Shown one piece after another: positions 1 through 9,600 of a stretch of 38,982 bases of DNA (its first letter is position 1; every line of letters begins with the position of its first letter). Under the pieces are notes generated by a model. That model was not told the DNA's origin and did not search any database. It saw nothing but the letters and a program-made list of their open reading frames with translations. Source of the stretch: Gnetum montanum (lineage: Eukaryota > Streptophyta > Gnetopsida > Gnetales > Gnetaceae). The stretch spans positions 397,604 to 436,585 of the forward strand of contig MNCI01005374.1 of the NCBI GenBank assembly GCA_015680685.1, written 5' to 3'. Made by a program: the position numbers and the translations under genes.

Positions 1-510
1 TCCAAAGCAGGTTCATGCCCTTAATGCCTTGACAATCCCACATTCAAAGAGTCCGTGGGCTCTGGGAATGCCCTTTCGAACAAGAGTTAAAGTCTTAACC
101 GTAAGAATTTACCAAAAAGAAAACAAAGCATCAACCAAAGTATATACAATGATACAACCGGCAATGAGGTGAACCATGGAGAGAAGGATGGGAAGAAGAG
201 AAGTGGAATGGAATCCCAAGAACAAGGTGGTGTACAGCCCCTTGTGTGTTTGATGATTAATGTGACTTGGCGAATCTCATTCTAACCCTGGCCTCAAACC
301 AACCACTTCCAGTGACTTCGCATCAATTCATTTGGTCAAACCATCCACTTGGATAACAAGGATGCATCTTCGAAGAGCCACCACCATTTCGACGAAATGA
401 AGGAGAGAATGGGAAGCGAGAAGGGCCTTAGTTAGAGGGAACACTTTGGTTCCATAACCAGTGCTTGCAGTGTAAATTTTATTTCGTCTAAGGGGTGTGC
501 TTTGAATCCT

Positions 511-597
511 CACTTTTGCTTTTTGCTTTTCTCTCTTTCTCTTTTTTTTTTGCTTTTTTCTCTTTTTTTTTGTTTCATTTTTTTGTTTTGTGTTTTT
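511..597. repeat. Polypyrimidine/polypurine low-complexity tract
   Basis: The plus strand is almost pure T and C; the minus strand, the sense strand of element B, is A/G-rich. A comparable A/G-rich stretch lies at about 17850-17910 in element A, so it is part of the element and not a random microsatellite. Confidence 0.7.
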
Positions 598-1035
598 ATG
601 CGTGGGGACCACACCATGCAAAGACTTCTTTATTTTTATTGTCTCAGCTTCCGATTATTGGGTTACATCGGAACGGTAAGAAAACCCAAGAAGAAAACAT
701 CCAAGCACCCAAGTGAATGACCAACACAAGAGCACCAAGTTCCCTTGAAGTCACACCCTTTTCAAATCCTTGAGTCCTTCCTTAGTTTGAGAAATGCCCA
801 GTCACTGGTTCGTTAAAGTTCTTATTGGAAGGGAACTGTACATTTCCAAGCCAAGGGAAACCATAGACTTGATGGATGGATGGATGAAGTGATCTCATTG
901 CCTGCCATATCAAAAGAACATACCTTAGTATCAACAATGTAACTTAAAGGTAAAAACCAAACATTAGCAATTAATGAAAAACAGTTCATCCCATCGGCCC
1001 GAACACTTATTGGGTGACGAATTTACATGATGGAT

Positions 1036-1059
1036 CACACACACACACACACACACACA
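1036..1059. repeat. (CA)12 microsatellite
   Basis: Twelve uninterrupted CA units in the non-coding part of element B. Confidence 0.98.
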
Positions 1060-1074
1060 AAAAGATAGAAAAAT

Positions 1075-1213
1075 ATAACGATGTTGTAAAACAAAAACAA
1101 GAAAAGTTAAAGAAATTTGTAAAACAAAAATTAGAAAAGTTAAAGAAATTGTAAAACAAAAATGTGAAAAACAAAAACGTTGTAAAACAAAAATGTGTAA
1201 AACAAAAACTGAA
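1075..1213 (-). repeat. Irregular TTTTGTTTTACA minisatellite in element B
   Basis: On the plus strand the unit is about gttgtaaaacaaaaa, repeated at least five times with spacers such as gaaaagttaaagaaatt. It follows the gag-protease stop codon directly. Element A has a similar T-rich run after its gag (about 17320-17400), so this looks like a family trait. Confidence 0.75.
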
Positions 1214-1236
1214 AAAGAACTGAGGGCCCCATATGA

Positions 1237-4200
1237 TTAGCATAGGTGGCCATCTCCCCCATGACTGAGTTGTGAGGGAGAGATCCGAAGTAGTGAGCGC
1301 CTATTTGAATTTCTAAGCAGTGCCCAACTTCTCCAAATTGATGATCTTAAATTCAGGGTTGGAAGTTGGCGACGCTCACGTTCCAGTGTATCTATGCCAC
1401 GGTTGTTGGCATGAGTTTCCTCAGTTCGTTCCATGCATATTTGTTTGCTCTTATGAGAAGCTGTCAACCACGGGGTGTCTACTACTTCTTGTGTGGTTGC
1501 TACATACAGGCATCTTTGTTGCAGAGTTTCCTGGGCACACCTGTGACATGGAGACATTTCCTCCGTGTCATCACCCGATGAATCACTGTATGTGATGCAT
1601 GGAACTATCCTCTTCTCGATCTTTCCACATATGTTTATCTTGGAGATTTCCAAGGAAAGATCACGGATCCTAAGGCATGCATCTACTGTGCTTAGCCATG
1701 CCCTTCCCATTATAATTGGGAAGTCCCCTTCGTTGTTGTTAACATCGATCACTAGGAAGTCTGCTGGGTAGGACCAACCACACACAGTGGTGATAACGTC
1801 CTCCACCAAACCCAATGGGATGGCAATGGACTGGTCTGCCAGCTCCAGTTGAATGTTGCTCTTCTTAAGTTGGGGCAGGTTCCAGGCGTGATACATCTTT
1901 CGCGAAATTAAGTTGACTCCGGAACCTGAGTCAAGAAGAGCTCGATGTGGCGCATTCCCAGCGATCTGCAAATGAATAAAGGGACTCCCAGGGTCAGTTA
2001 GTTTCCTGGGAAGGTGGCCTACCTTGATCCAGTCAGTTACGGTATGTGTTAGCATAACCGTATGCGTTACATTCCCTTGGACTGAAGGGTGCTCCGAAGT
2101 GTTAGTAGTTAGAGGCCTATACATATACCCGTCCGCTTGTTGTTGCGAGAGCCTATCCGGGCTCCTAGTTCTGAAAAAGGGTCTCCTTTTTGTACAGTTA
2201 TCGCCAGAACTAGTGTCCGGTTGGATATTTACACTCTGAATATTTACAGATCTCGCGGCGTGACGTTGCTGCGGTTGGGTAGGTAATTCCCCTTGCATTG
2301 TTGGAGCAGGAGGTGTTATGGGAACTACTTGAGGAAAAGGTGCGGGTGGAGTTAGAGGATGGACAGAATGTGGAATGTCTCCCGGAGGAGAAGGAGTCCT
2401 TCTGAAGTACTCCCGAGCGTAGTAGTGACGGCGTGGAGTGTGACTCATAGCGTCACCTGGAGAAACTGGCTGCTGCACATAATAACCATAAGGATCAGGC
2501 TGCCGGTAAGGGTATCGATGTGTTGGCTGTGGCATCCCCCATGACTGTGGGTATTGCCACTGCTGATGTTGCTCGATGGGCTGCGGAGGTGTTCCACTTG
2601 GATAATACGTCAAGGGTTGGTGGAACTGCCTCGGGTTACCTTGTGGATAAGGTAACCTTCTGGGTGTTTGCCGTTGATTAAGTCTTGGATTTAATGCATA
2701 CACCCCAGACTCCTGCAGATGTGAGATAATTGGACAACATCCCTTAGGATGGTCATAATAGCAGACCTCACATCCACCGTCATTGTCTGAATCAGAATTT
2801 TCAGCCTCATCGGAGTTAGAGATTTTTCCCTTACCCTTGTTATGTGCAGGGTTAAAGTTTCTCCGCTTGTCTTTGCTTTTATCACTACTTTGCTCATCCT
2901 TAGACTCTTCTACAATTTTCAGGACTGTTTCTATTCGTGAGTCTAAGGAATCCCACATTTGGTCTACCTTAGCCGATACCTCCGTTGTTAACTTTTGGAT
3001 CGGCACAGTTTTCCTGTTCACCAACTCTTCGAGTGGTGACTCATCCTCCTCATCACAGAATTTCACTCCCTTCTTACGAAGGGAGGGATCACGGTTGTAT
3101 TCCTCCGCACTTTCTCTTTTCCGTAGCTCACCCTCTTCTTGCGCTACTTGTTCCAACAATACTTCAACTTCATGGGCTCTTAGTTGGGAGAGTCTCCCTT
3201 GGGCGTAAGTCCCAAGAGTTCTTCTCGTTTCATTTCGTAGCCCATCCACGAGGTGGCGAAGTTGATCCCGCTTAGCGTACCCATGGCCCGGGCAACGATG
3301 TAGCAATGTGTAGTAACGGGCCATGGCAGCATCCAAGGATTCATGAGCTCCTTGTTTCCAGCCTTGGATCTGCTTACGCAAGTTAGACACTCTGGAGTAC
3401 GTTTGATATTTGTTGTTGAACAATTCGAGCATCGTACTCCACCTCCTGATGGTTTCCGGTTCTAAGGACCGGTACCAGCTTTCCGCTTCTTTAGTGAGTG
3501 TCCTTGGGAACAACTTGAGTTTCTGCCACTCATTGTCTATGTTCTGCAAGGCACAGGCGTCGTGGAATGCCTGTAAATGATGTTGAGGATCAGCGTTGTA
3601 TCCCCCTTCAAAACGTGGGATATTATTTATATCCAAACGCTTGATCCTACTGTCTTTCAAATGCCTTGTGGGAATCCTAACTGCCTCTCTAATGTCAAGC
3701 ATACTTCGGGTTGCGAATAGGGGTTCGTCATGATCATCTCTTTCATGACGTCTGTGATGTCTACGTTGTGGTTCCCTATTCTCCCTACGTCCTTGCCCTT
3801 GTCCTAACTCCTCTCGACCTTCTTGTCGAGGCATTTCATCTCTTCTACCTTTACTTTCCGCGTTATGCTCATGGTGGCTGCGCCCAGATGTGGAAGGAGA
3901 GGGTGAATGATGTGATGAAGGGGAAGAAGAAGGGGATCCATCACCATGGTGATGTTTCTTGCCTTCTCTTCGGCTGCTTCGGCCCCGATCGTTGTCACGA
4001 TCTGCATGTCTGTCATTAGTGTGAGTGATTGTTCCTGCCGTGAACAGCTTGTGCTCACGGGGATCAGAGCCTGGAATGTGTATCGTTGATCTAAGGCCCT
4101 GATGCCTAACCTCTTCACCAGAGTGAGGAGGAGGAACATCATTTTCTAAGAAACCCGTTGTGAGGGGTTCCTCGTCTCCTATTTCACTAATGACGTGGGA

Positions 4201-4581
4201 AACCTTGCCCTTCAGTAGTGAATGTTGGCTCTCCTGCCTTGCATCCCGAATACGTTGGGCTTTTGTGGGTTGATAATCCCTCAGAGTGTAATCATCCGCA
4301 ACGTATTCAGTAATCAGCTCTTGCATGCCATACCGTACCAAGGCACGGAAAAGCATGTTGGAAGCAGAGCGATCTGGGGGTAACACGATGTTACCTTGCA
4401 TGTCTCTCCACCGCAGTTGCTCATCTTGATGGAAAACAAAGGTAAAATCCGGCACATACTCATCGGGATGAGTATATGTGACCTTAGATTGTTGAGGACA
4501 TGGTTGATCTCGGTTATGCGTATGATGCTGACTTTCTCCTGTATTGTCCTTAGGTGAGTTGATTTCGTGAGAAGAAGCCAT
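1237..4581 (-). CDS. Intact Gag-protease polyprotein of Athila-like element B
   Basis: A single open frame of 1114 residues starting MASSHEINS, 127 nt inside the primer site. It would encode the structural Gag that forms the cytoplasmic virus-like particle, fused to an aspartic protease that matures it. Residues about 180-295 are rich in His, Ser, Arg and Glu (low complexity, charged). Residues about 320-490 are the retrotransposon Gag core (NNIPRFEGGY, KLFPRTLTKEAESWY, LHRCPGHGY). Around residue 600 there is a Cys-rich motif, CEVCYYDHPKGCC, in place of a CCHC knuckle. A Pro/Gln/Tyr-rich stretch (about 620-800) follows. The retropepsin spans about 865-985, with active-site LLDSGSGVNLI near 883 and IIMGRAWL near 958. 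The frame ends about 130 residues later with no RT. It is the only long intact coding frame here, so B is much better preserved than its neighbours. Confidence 0.9.
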   Translation of the reverse strand: MASSHEINSPKDNTGESQHHTHNRDQPCPQQSKVTYTHPDEYVPDFTFVFHQDEQLRWRDMQGNIVLPPDRSASNMLFRALVRYGMQELITEYVADDYTLRDYQPTKAQRIRDARQESQHSLLKGKVSHVISEIGDEEPLTTGFLENDVPPPHSGEEVRHQGLRSTIHIPGSDPREHKLFTAGTITHTNDRHADRDNDRGRSSRREGKKHHHGDGSPSSSPSSHHSPSPSTSGRSHHEHNAESKGRRDEMPRQEGREELGQGQGRRENREPQRRHHRRHERDDHDEPLFATRSMLDIREAVRIPTRHLKDSRIKRLDINNIPRFEGGYNADPQHHLQAFHDACALQNIDNEWQKLKLFPRTLTKEAESWYRSLEPETIRRWSTMLELFNNKYQTYSRVSNLRKQIQGWKQGAHESLDAAMARYYTLLHRCPGHGYAKRDQLRHLVDGLRNETRRTLGTYAQGRLSQLRAHEVEVLLEQVAQEEGELRKRESAEEYNRDPSLRKKGVKFCDEEDESPLEELVNRKTVPIQKLTTEVSAKVDQMWDSLDSRIETVLKIVEESKDEQSSDKSKDKRRNFNPAHNKGKGKISNSDEAENSDSDNDGGCEVCYYDHPKGCCPIISHLQESGVYALNPRLNQRQTPRRLPYPQGNPRQFHQPLTYYPSGTPPQPIEQHQQWQYPQSWGMPQPTHRYPYRQPDPYGYYVQQPVSPGDAMSHTPRRHYYAREYFRRTPSPPGDIPHSVHPLTPPAPFPQVVPITPPAPTMQGELPTQPQQRHAARSVNIQSVNIQPDTSSGDNCTKRRPFFRTRSPDRLSQQQADGYMYRPLTTNTSEHPSVQGNVTHTVMLTHTVTDWIKVGHLPRKLTDPGSPFIHLQIAGNAPHRALLDSGSGVNLISRKMYHAWNLPQLKKSNIQLELADQSIAIPLGLVEDVITTVCGWSYPADFLVIDVNNNEGDFPIIMGRAWLSTVDACLRIRDLSLEISKINICGKIEKRIVPCITYSDSSGDDTEEMSPCHRCAQETLQQRCLYVATTQEVVDTPWLTASHKSKQICMERTEETHANNRGIDTLERERRQLPTLNLRSSIWRSWALLRNSNRRSLLRISPSQLSHGGDGHLC
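1250..1269 (-). promoter_or_regulatory. PPT-like motif at the end of gag-protease
   Basis: The minus strand reads CTCAGTCATGGGGGAGATGG, containing the 11-mer AGTCATGGGGG (1266-1256). The same 11-mer is in the true PPT of element A (22144-22154) and inside A at 18880-18890. It overlaps the last codons of gag-protease. Its use as an internal plus-strand primer is inference. Confidence 0.4.
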
Positions 4582-4708
4582 TTCTATTGGTGTGCTAACT
4601 TCACCGTTATTTATTGTTCTTGATTAACTGATTAACCCTAAGGTTCGTTTTAAGCTCACAACGATGTGAGTGATATCCCTTATGTTAAATTGGCGAAAAA
4701 ACACTTAG

Positions 4709-4726
4709 TCCCCGGCAACGGCGCCA
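4709..4726 (-). promoter_or_regulatory. Primer binding site, tRNA-Asp (element B)
   Basis: The minus strand reads TGGCGCCGTTGCCGGGGA, the complement of the 3' end of plant tRNA-Asp including CCA (recalled tRNA sequence). It lies one base inside the LTR end. This is the typical Athila-type primer site, and it is perfect here. Confidence 0.9.
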
Positions 4727-5153
4727 ATGATGAGTGGCGAGGTACCCCTACACTCCACCATACGAATACGAGCGTACACGCGCGATCCGGTCGAACTCCG
4801 CAGACTAAATGCCTTAACGCCACAAGAAACACTTGGGGTTAATCGTTCGTTGTCTTCCCAGGCTTGCTTGTATGTGTCACGGTGTATGGTTAAGCAAGTC
4901 TGAGGTATGTGATTTTTTTGGTATTTTCGGCTTATCTTCTATGCTACCAGGAGAAAGGGTTGAGAAAACTAAACTAACTCTAACTAAGATCTAAGTCTAA
5001 ATTAACTAGCGTCAGCATCCGTTCCCACTTGCCGGACACACCCTGAACTATGCAACTGCAGCTTACCAAACGCTAATCGTTACTGGGATCGCCACACGTA
5101 ACGCAAGTGCTCGAAGTGGTCGTACTGAGGCACCTATTTAGCCTACGTGTGAT

Positions 5154-5440
5154 AAGCAGCCGATTCCTTAGCCAGCCGTACACACCCGTGGGTGCTCGTA
5201 ACTAAGTCGTACTTATCACACGATCTAGCCTAGCAATGAGCAGCCGATTCCTCAACTAGCCGTACACATTAGACCCGGGAGTTACCAAGCGCAGAATCCT
5301 GGAATACGCTACTGGGTTACCAAGCATCCAATGCTCGTAATTGAGTCGTACTCATGCATTGCGTCAAGCAGCCGATTCCTTGACTAGCCGTACACGTCCG
5401 TAGACGCTCGTAATCAAGTCGTACTTGAACGCACTAGGAA
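5154..5440 (-). repeat. Three diverged repeat modules inside LTR B
   Basis: On the plus strand the block AGCAGCCGATTCCT...AGCCGTACAC recurs near 5155, 5238 and 5365. Copies of GCTCGTAAY..AGTCGTACT lie near 5194, 5334 and 5411. The AGTCGTACT/AGTACGACT motif also occurs about once in each element A LTR, so the array is an expansion particular to B. Confidence 0.75.
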
Positions 5441-5671
5441 AGCAGGAAAGAAAGCAATAAATGAAACCACGTGCTGCAAGGTTTATCCAAACAAGTTCGT
5501 CTTTATTGCCGTACACAACTTGGGTTCAGGTTACAAGCTGCTCGAATAAAGAGTCGTTCACTCTAGGACTCCTACTGGGGGCACATGGGGAAAAATTCTA
5601 ACTCTGGAGTGATCAATCTGCCAGAGCTTCACTACACTAGCCAGGATTGGGAAATGAAGGGAGTGCCGCCT

Positions 5672-5681
5672 CTTATTTATA
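5672..5681 (-). promoter_or_regulatory. TATA box of LTR B
   Basis: TATAAATAAG on the minus strand, identical to the motif in both element A LTRs and just downstream of the GATATC palindromes. It should direct transcription of element B towards base 1. Confidence 0.75.
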
Positions 5682-5697
5682 GATATGGCGACGGGAC

Positions 5698-5754
5698 GCG
5701 ATATCGCGTACGCGATATCGCAGGGTAAGACGCGATATCGCGTACACGATATCA
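5698..5754 (-). promoter_or_regulatory. GATATC palindromes in U3 of LTR B
   Basis: 5698-5721 is a perfect 24-bp palindrome (GCGATATCGCGT and its complement). A second, imperfect copy of the same palindrome spans about 5731-5754. They lie directly upstream of the TATA box. Related half-sites occupy the same place in both A LTRs. A transcription-factor or chromatin-protein site is plausible but not shown. Confidence 0.65.
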
Positions 5755-5780
5755 TAGCACATGCAAGTCACGTCTCATCA

Positions 5781-6692
5781 CCATATTTTCACACTGAGGA
5801 TGAATGACTTAGTGTTGAAGATGTCTCCACTAGCATCAAAAACATCAAATCCTAGGTTTCAACTAGTTTTGACTAGGTTTTATGAGGTTCCAAGGCTACC
5901 GAAGACGCTTGGAGGGGTTCTAGGTCATGTGGGGCTCACTTTGGGGTCAAACTTATGCTAGATGGGTGTTGGGTGGCAAGAGTAATTGTCACCCCCTTCT
6001 TCCACATTGGGCACTATTTCCCCAGCATGGAAATCCATGGTACCTAGCCTTGCTCATGTTTTGCCCGAATTTGAAAACCTAAAGTTCAAAAAGGTAAGTT
6101 TGGGTTACTAAAAGTAGAAAGATATTTGTAAGACCAATGAATTTATAAAAGAATGAGCATGTTTCCATGTTTGGCATGGCATTCCCAATGTGGAAGTATT
6201 AAATCAAGGTTATCATAATGTTTGAAGTGTCAAAATTGGCAAGAAATCTTAGTGTTGATGCAAATTTTGGATAAAAGGGAAGGTGTAGGGTGGGGCCCAC
6301 AATCCAAAAATTTAAAATTTTGAAAAGTGAAGTTGTTTCCCCACTAAAACTAACAAGAACTAGACTTTCACCTCTTTTTCTTCAGTGTAATTGTAGTCAC
6401 AGTGCACTGAATTAGCAGCTGGGATTTTGTTTAGGTTTTGGATGGGTTTTATAAATCAAAGTTTGCAAATTTTGATCATAATTGTTATCTTTCAGAAACA
6501 ATGAATTGGAGGAGAACTTTGACAAAGATTCTTGTGGTAGCCACAACTAATCTTCAACATGGAAGCCTCCCATCTCACTTGCAACTAGTGTAGAACACTC
6601 ATCTTCTCCTAATTTATCTCTTTCTCAATGTTGAGCCTGCCATGTCACTAAAACAGAGAGGAGGAAAGAGTAAGAACCCCACAATATAGAGG
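5781..6692. other. Unassigned DNA flanking element B
   Basis: About 0.9 kb to the right of the outer end of LTR B. I see no domain, repeat or convincing frame; the 66-codon frame at 5761-5961 has no recognisable features and starts inside the LTR. Confidence 0.5.
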
Positions 6693-9600
6693 ATGGATGA
6701 GCATTCAAGTGAGTTATCAAAGGTTCCCAAGCCTATCTCCGTTCAGGCCCCATCTATCATTGCTCCAAGGTAGACAATTCTACCTATTTTTGCCTTTTTT
6801 TGTGATTTAGGATTTTTTTTTTTTGCTTTTTAGATGTTGAGGCTATTTTTTCAGATCTATTCTAGTAGAGGAATTAAAATGGAGTTTTGACAAAATCCCA
6901 TCTCCTATTTTGGCTACTCCCATGCAAATATATAGTTGTTTTATTGCTTTAGCTTTTGCAATTTAGATTTTGAAACTAGGGCTTGCTATTTTGTGCTCTT
7001 TTCTCAAAATCTTGGGGTATGGTTGTTTTATTTAGATCTAGGTCTTAGGATTTGTTAAAATTAAATTTTAACAAAATCCTACCCTATTATTTTGATGTGA
7101 ATTTAAATGGGTTTTAATGGTTTTAGTTATTTTGACCATTTTAATGGCTATATGAAATTTAGGCTTTGGGATATTTGAAGTTTTGCTAGGAAAAAGAAAG
7201 CCATGTTGTATATTTTTTCTTGGTAAAACTGTTGCATATTTGTAAAATTAAATGTCATTGGCTTGTAGCCCTTTTTTAACTCTCCAAGGGTTTTTTTCTC
7301 GTTTAATTGGCTTTGAAATAAGGGAGTTATGGCTATTTTCCTAACATTGCATAGTTAGGTTGTTTGTGTCGCTTTTGTAATCTCATGTAGATTTATAAAA
7401 ATTTTATAAGAAAATGGCAAAGGTTTTTGCTATTTTCTCATCACATCTACATATTTTTTGGCTTTAGCTTTGGAACCAAGGTGGAATCACTCTCATTGGA
7501 CTTGAAATGAATTGTTTAAGAATTTTTTGCTAAGGTTGTATGAATCAAGGCAAAACTCACAATTGTAGTACATTACCCAAAATAGAAGTGATTAATATGC
7601 TTAATTTTTCTTTTTAAATAAGATTAAAAGCTTTTTCTATTTAAATAATTTTTTATTATGGCTTCATGGCTTTTTCTAAGTTTATCATGCTTTTTCTAAA
7701 TTTGTGCATAGTTTAGATGTTTTTTTTTTTCAAATTTATGCATGCTTTGCATAATTTTAGATGCTTTTTTCTAAATGTATGCTTGCTTTTTTTCAAATTT
7801 ATGCATAATTTAGACTAAGACATATTTTTGGATTTAAAGGTTATAAAATATGGTAACAATGCTTTTATGGAATTTCTCAAGCTAATTTAGATAAACATCT
7901 AAGAGCTTTTTACAAAGACTAATTTCACCTCTAACTTAAGATGTTTTTTCTAAATTTGTTGAGAAATTCCAATTGGTCATGATGAAAGGATATGCTAGGT
8001 TGTAATAATGTTTTCTTGTGGAAGTACTTATAGTAATTTAGATAAACACCTTAGAGCTTTTTACAAAGGCAAATTTCACCTCCGACTAGGTGTTTTGTCT
8101 AAATTTGTTAAATAACTCTAATAGGTTGTATTGTTTTTTACTTTAATAGGTTGTAATAATGATTTTTGTGGATTTCCTTAAGCCAATTTAGATAAACACC
8201 TTAGAGCTTTTTACAGAGGCTAATTTCGCCTCCAACTAGATGTTTTGTCTAAATTGTTAAGAAATTCTAATTGGTCACAATGTTTTTGTTTTGTTTCATG
8301 CATGGTCTTCTTGAGGCTTATTCTCATTATTGTGGACTTGGTTGGCATTTTGTGCTACATTGGTCATCCCAAGACCAATACTCCACCACACGACATGCCC
8401 CTTGGGATTCTCTAGTTGTGGTTTCGGCCTAGGATGAGGGACTTCCTTGCCTACCTCCTTAGGAACTTCAGTGGGATGTTGTGGTCACACTTGTCCTCAA
8501 GCATCTAGACCAATTACTAGGTATATTACTGATAAATCAATTCCTAAGACCATAGGGGAACCCATAGATGCTGTAAATTCATGCTAACTTTTGAAGATTT
8601 GGACGATGCTAGAGTATATTTAGTATAATATTGATAATACCTTGATGGTGGCACATAGAGCCCACACATTATTCTAGAACCCACCTGGCACCATGTATCA
8701 TTTAGAAGGGTAAACATAGTTATTGTAACATTTTTATGGTTTTGGCTTGATTAACTTACCTAACTTCATTAATTTAACTTCTTACAGGTACAAGGTTAAT
8801 TATTAGGGCTTGATCATTGATGACCAAATCCTGGCAGTGGCTAAAACTACTTTGGATGAATTCACCAAGAATCCCCAAATTAGAGTTGCTGTGTACCAAT
8901 AGTTAAGAAGGCATTTTGATGAATACACCTCTAGATTTAATGTCTTATACAAGTGCAAGGATGATAAGATGATGCACAATTGGTGGATAGATATCAATAG
9001 CAAAGATCAGACCCTTGTAGCTAGAACTTCCACATCATAGAAGAAAAGTAAAGGTGAACATGTAGCTTCTAGTGTTATATGAAATTAAGTGTTTTATTGC
9101 TTTTCTTGATTTTTGAAATTGCTCATATGGATACTAACCTTTAGTTATTGCTTCACAGAACCTTCCATCTTAGCTAATGTCACTATACCACTTTCATGTT
9201 CATGTCATGAGGAAACCCTCATCCTAAAGTTTGATGATGTGGCATTAGCACAAGAGTGGCTAAAGAGGTAGGCACCTAGATACATTCAAGCAAACATCTA
9301 GTGTGCAAGTTTGCTTGAGTATTTATGGCACCTATTCCTTCCATTCCTATTGCAGAGATGTTGCATGTTATCAACTCCTTTGACAAGGAGGTTGGTCACT
9401 TTAGCACCATCATTCAAGGTGTTAAGAAAAACATTGATGTAGGTGTTGGCATTTTTCATGATTTGTTTGGGATCCCTACTAATGGGGCCAAGGTTTCCAC
9501 TAAGACAGTGAGGGAATTAGGCCATCATGAGGAAGTTCTAGAGTGGCTTGGTGCCAACATAGGCCACTTTGGAATTTTGATGGATGGCTTCATGAATCCT

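Larger units (their letters stand above)
1..1236 (-). other. Internal non-coding region of element B, collinear with element A
   Basis: No convincing coding sequence. Read on the minus strand it matches the non-coding middle of element A in order: a T-rich TTTTGTTTTACA stretch (1213-1075, A about 17320-17400), an A/G-rich stretch (597-511, A about 17850-17910), the exact 12-mer CACATTAATCAT (264-253, A 18055-18066), and CCTCATT(G)CCGG followed by TGTATC-like sequence (169-148, A 18200-18217). Short frames here, such as the Lys-rich one at 328-621, are best read as chance translations of this A/G-rich DNA. Confidence 0.7.
1..5780 (-). mobile_element. Athila-like LTR retrotransposon B, 5' part (truncated by window edge)
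   Basis: Read on the minus strand the order is LTR (5780-4728), tRNA-Asp primer site (4726-4709), gag-protease ORF (4581-1237), then a non-coding internal region reaching base 1. The other LTR is outside the window. The primer site, the TGATGAG...CTCATCA LTR ends and the gag type place it in the Athila/Tat group of Ty3/gypsy elements. No reverse transcriptase, RNase H or integrase follows the protease in the 1.2 kb available; instead the sequence matches the non-coding middle of element A, so B is probably non-autonomous too. The outer 5 bp next to the LTR are ccata (5781-5785), which should recur beyond the missing LTR. Confidence 0.85.
4728..5780 (-). repeat. 5' LTR of element B (1053 bp)
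   Basis: It begins TGATGAG (5780) and ends CTCATCA (4728) on the minus strand, the same inverted termini as the element A LTRs. It shares with them a U3 GATATC palindrome region, the TATA box TATAAATAAG (5681-5672), the polyadenylation signal AATAAA (5507-5502) and AGTACGACTT-type motifs in the downstream part. It is about 240 bp longer than the A LTRs, largely because the downstream part holds three diverged copies of one module. Confidence 0.9.

Noticed and set aside
328-621. Lys-rich 97-codon minus-strand frame
   Set aside because: It translates the A/G-rich tract in the non-coding region of element B; no conserved features and element A has no matching frame.
495-720. Two Phe/Leu-rich plus-strand frames that look like membrane helices
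   Set aside because: They are the pyrimidine tract (511-597) read as codons, antisense to element B.
2783-3208. 141-codon plus-strand frame rich in Ser and Leu
   Set aside because: Antisense shadow of the intact gag-protease ORF.
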